Source of the DNA: CBDCME01 sp965218865 | Lineage (GTDB): Bacteria > Pseudomonadota > Alphaproteobacteria > JAAXGF01 | DNA: 64,000 nt | Direction of reading: 5' to 3' | Assembly (NCBI GenBank): GCA_965218865.1 | Contig: CBDCME010000043.1 | Span: 124,001 to 188,000, forward strand | In this document: positions 62,262 to 64,000 of the stretch, in pieces | Numbering within the stretch: position 1 is the stretch's first letter | Layout of the letters: the number at the start of each line of letters is the position of its first letter | Notes under the pieces: generated by a model | What the model was told of the DNA's origin: nothing | What the model saw: only the letters and a program-made list of their open reading frames with translations | Databases searched by the model: none | Program-made: the position numbers and the translations under genes

Positions 62262-63326
62262 TCAACCTCCGCTCGGCGGCCAGAGACCGCCGAGAATCCA
62301 GTTGAATTCGGTCCGGGACGGATCGATGTTGCGGCGTTTCCCCGCCACCTCGGACAAGGGCACGGCGGTCATCCGGTTGTTGTGCAAGCCGACCATGACG
62401 CCGGTAACGCCGTCGGCCAGGAGTTCCACCGCCCGGGCCCCGTAGCGCAAGGCCAGCATGCGGTCATACGCCGTTGGGGTGCCGCCGCGTTGGACGTGGC
62501 CGAGGATCGTGGTCCGTGAATCGACGCCCGCCGCCAGCAATTCGCGCGCGAGTCGAACCGAAACACCTCCCAATTTTTCGTACCCGGCCGCGCTGATTTC
62601 GCCGCGCGCCAGCGGCTCGCCATCCTCGTCGAGCACCAGGGCGCCCTCGGCGGCGACGAGAATGGCGTATTCCCGTCCCCGCTTCTCCAAACCCTTGGCC
62701 CAGGCGATAACGTCGGCGAGTTTGACCGGCATTTCCGGTATGAGGACGAGATCGGCCTCGCCGGCGACACCCGCGTGGGCCGCGAGCCAGCCGGCGTAGC
62801 GGCCCATCACCTCGACGATCAGAACCCGGCCATGGGCCGCCGCCGTCGCGTGCAGCCGGTCGATGGCCTCGCAGGCTGTCTGAACCGCGGTATCGAAGCC
62901 GAAGGTCTGGTCTGTCCCGACGATGTCGTTGTCGATGGTCTTCGGAACCCCGACCACGGGCATCCCCAAAGCGTGAAAACCATGACAGGTGGTCAGGGTG
63001 CCGTCGCCGCCGATCGCCACCAGTCCGTCGAGGCCGAGCTTGTCGAAGCCTTGGCGGACCCGGTCCGCCTCTTTCTCGTCGAAGGGATTGTAGCGGCGGG
63101 TGCGGAGTTCGGTCCCGCTCAGGGTCAGCCAGCGGTGCGTCGTGTGGCTGTCCAGGGCGACGGCGTCGGGGTCTTTCAATCCTAGCCATGAACGCCGGAT
63201 TCCGACGACCTCGACGCCCAGGGCCTCGGCCCGCAGCACACAGCCGCGAATCACCGCGTTGATGCCGGGTGCGTCCCCGCCGCCGGTCAGAACACCGAAT
63301 TTCCTGGTCTTTTTCTTTCGTCCCAA
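62262..63326 (-). CDS. pfkA: 6-phosphofructokinase
   Basis: 354 aa, PfkA family. The nucleotide/phosphate loop is LTGGGDAPGINAVIRG; the GGDGTL motif binds the phosphoryl donor. Catalytic PKTIDNDIVGTDQTFGFDTA and MGRYAGW are both present. Phosphorylates fructose 6-phosphate in glycolysis. GGDGT with these neighbours suggests the group III (mixed ATP/PPi) type, so the donor is uncertain. The start at 63326 is ATG. Ends 79 bases from MITE-B copy 4. Confidence 0.92.
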   Translation of the reverse strand: MGRKKKTRKFGVLTGGGDAPGINAVIRGCVLRAEALGVEVVGIRRSWLGLKDPDAVALDSHTTHRWLTLSGTELRTRRYNPFDEKEADRVRQGFDKLGLDGLVAIGGDGTLTTCHGFHALGMPVVGVPKTIDNDIVGTDQTFGFDTAVQTACEAIDRLHATAAAHGRVLIVEVMGRYAGWLAAHAGVAGEADLVLIPEMPVKLADVIAWAKGLEKRGREYAILVAAEGALVLDEDGEPLARGEISAAGYEKLGGVSVRLARELLAAGVDSRTTILGHVQRGGTPTAYDRMLALRYGARAVELLADGVTGVMVGLHNNRMTAVPLSEVAGKRRNIDPSRTEFNWILGGLWPPSGG

Positions 63327-63381
63327 GGCAACCGTTCCATTGGCGGGAGGCGGCGCCGGAGGCGAACAATGCCCACCGGGG

Positions 63382-64000
63382 TCATTCCTTTGCCCCCTTT
63401 CGCTTGAGAAAATTGACCATTGCCATCCGATTCAGGGACTCGGCCAGGGCCAGCGCCGTAATGCCCTGGTTGTCCTTGGCGTGTAGATCGGCCCCGTTCT
63501 GGACCAGAAGTTCCGCCATCCCGTAATGTCCCGTTTCGATCGCCGTGTGGAGCGGCGTCCGCCCATTGTTGTCTATCTCGTTGGGGTCGGCGCCGTGGGC
63601 AATCAACTTTTCGGCCATGTTGGGGCGACCGGCGGCAACGGCGATGTGCAGGGTCGATTTGCCTCCGTTGTCCTTGGCGAATACGGCGGCCCGTTTCTTG
63701 ATCAACAGATCCGCCATCGCCCGACGGCCATTTTCAGCCGCCATCTGAAGCGCCGTTCGACCCTCGTTGTCGCGCGCGTCGACGTTGGCGCCGTGGGCGA
63801 TGAACAGCTCCGCCAAATCCCTGTCGTTGCGCAGAACCGCTTCGTGCAGCGGCCTGTTGCCCGAGTTGTCGCCCTCGTGCACGCTCGCGCGGTTGTCCAG
63901 AAGGTGCTCGGCGATGGCCTTGTAGCCGTGGACGGTGGCCAGCAGAAGCGGCGTCCGGCCCTCCGCGTCATTGGCGTTCACATAGGCCCCCTTGGAGACG
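63382..64000 (-). CDS. ankyrin-repeat protein, 5' end outside window
   Basis: The frame is open to the window edge (SKGAYVNANDAEGRTPLLLA), so it starts beyond 64000. At least six ankyrin repeats of about 33 aa follow one another (DAEGRTPLLLATVHGYKAIA; NSGNRPLHEAVLRNDRDLA; NEGRTALQMAAENGRRAMA; NGGKSTLHIAVAAGRPNMA; NNGRTPLHTAIETGHYGMA; NQGITALALAESLNRMAMV). Protein-protein interaction scaffold; partner unknown. It precedes pfkA in the same direction by 55 bases. Confidence 0.9.
   Translation of the reverse strand, partial: VSKGAYVNANDAEGRTPLLLATVHGYKAIAEHLLDNRASVHEGDNSGNRPLHEAVLRNDRDLAELFIAHGANVDARDNEGRTALQMAAENGRRAMADLLIKKRAAVFAKDNGGKSTLHIAVAAGRPNMAEKLIAHGADPNEIDNNGRTPLHTAIETGHYGMAELLVQNGADLHAKDNQGITALALAESLNRMAMVNFLKRKGAKE

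Overview
The window looks like an alphaproteobacterial chromosome, probably Rhodospirillales-like. It is GC-rich and carries an ilvE / MarR / OmpR-EnvZ block, an alpha-E protein, an LPXTG-like PEP-CTERM protein and a PfkA-type phosphofructokinase. Insertion sequences dominate it: by my estimate about 26 kb of the 64 kb (roughly 40%) is recognisable IS DNA. There are seven copies of one 1168-bp IS630-family element, three of a 1566-bp IS5-family element, three of a 2080-bp ISAs1-family element, one 3.7-kb IS66-like element, two kinds of IS1595 element, and remnants of IS110, IS3 and a second IS630 type. Two short palindromic dispersed repeats (MITE-like families A and B) fill many of the remaining gaps. 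Taxonomy and family names are inferred from sequence recognition only; no search was run.

Layout. 1-2.0 kb: partial alpha-E gene, a 4 x 20-bp tandem repeat, glutaminase. 2.0-4.3 kb: IS630 copy 1 and a GNAT-PUA-like accessory gene. 4.8-8.3 kb: core block ilvE (minus), then marR-like, response regulator and histidine kinase (plus). 8.6-11.1 kb: two small proteins, MITE-B, IS5 copy 1. 11.4-16.6 kb: a PEP-CTERM gene cut off from its likely sigma-54 promoter by the IS66-like element. 16.6-21.6 kb: a pile of IS630, IS5, IS1595 remnant and ISAs1. 21.7-25.8 kb: NYN-domain gene, then a broken caspase-SH3-formylglycine-enzyme-like gene whose end looks like the variable region of a diversity-generating retroelement (DGR), followed by a truncated avd-like gene. 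26-33.4 kb: decayed mobile-element DNA (Toprim and DUF3987 replication genes, tyrosine recombinase) ending at tRNA-Arg(ACG). 33.6-37.1 kb: chromosomal genes (lipoprotein, ankyrin protein, acyl-CoA ligase). 37-39.3 kb: IS110 and IS1595. 39.3-40.5 kb: exported winged-helix/pirin fusion. 40.9-46.8 kb: a cargo-bearing IS1595 element inserted in a fic gene and itself hit by ISAs1. 47.6-50.7 kb: hydrolase and M23 peptidase. 50.8-53.8 kb: ISAs1 copy C and IS3 remnant. 54-58.4 kb: FAD oxidoreductase/YHS operon broken by two IS630 copies and an inversion. 58.8-62 kb: exported winged-helix/ThpR fusion, IS630 copy 7, lytic transglycosylase fragment. 62.2-64 kb: phosphofructokinase and an ankyrin gene running off the end.

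The strongest observations are these. (1) A DruA-like DUF4338 domain, best known from the Druantia anti-phage system, sits in two unrelated transposons: fused to an ISAs1 transposase (three copies, each with a perfect 10-bp target duplication) and translationally coupled to an IS66 transposase. (2) An IS630-mediated inversion of 56568-57231 can be reversed on paper to restore a start codon, two CTNAG targets and a YHS-oxidoreductase operon. (3) A DGR target remnant has a variable-region-like C-terminus, a downstream hairpin and a truncated avd. (4) The same exported winged-helix module is fused to pirin in one gene and to ThpR in another. (5) A PEP-CTERM promoter region has a sigma-54-like site and two identical 20-bp boxes.
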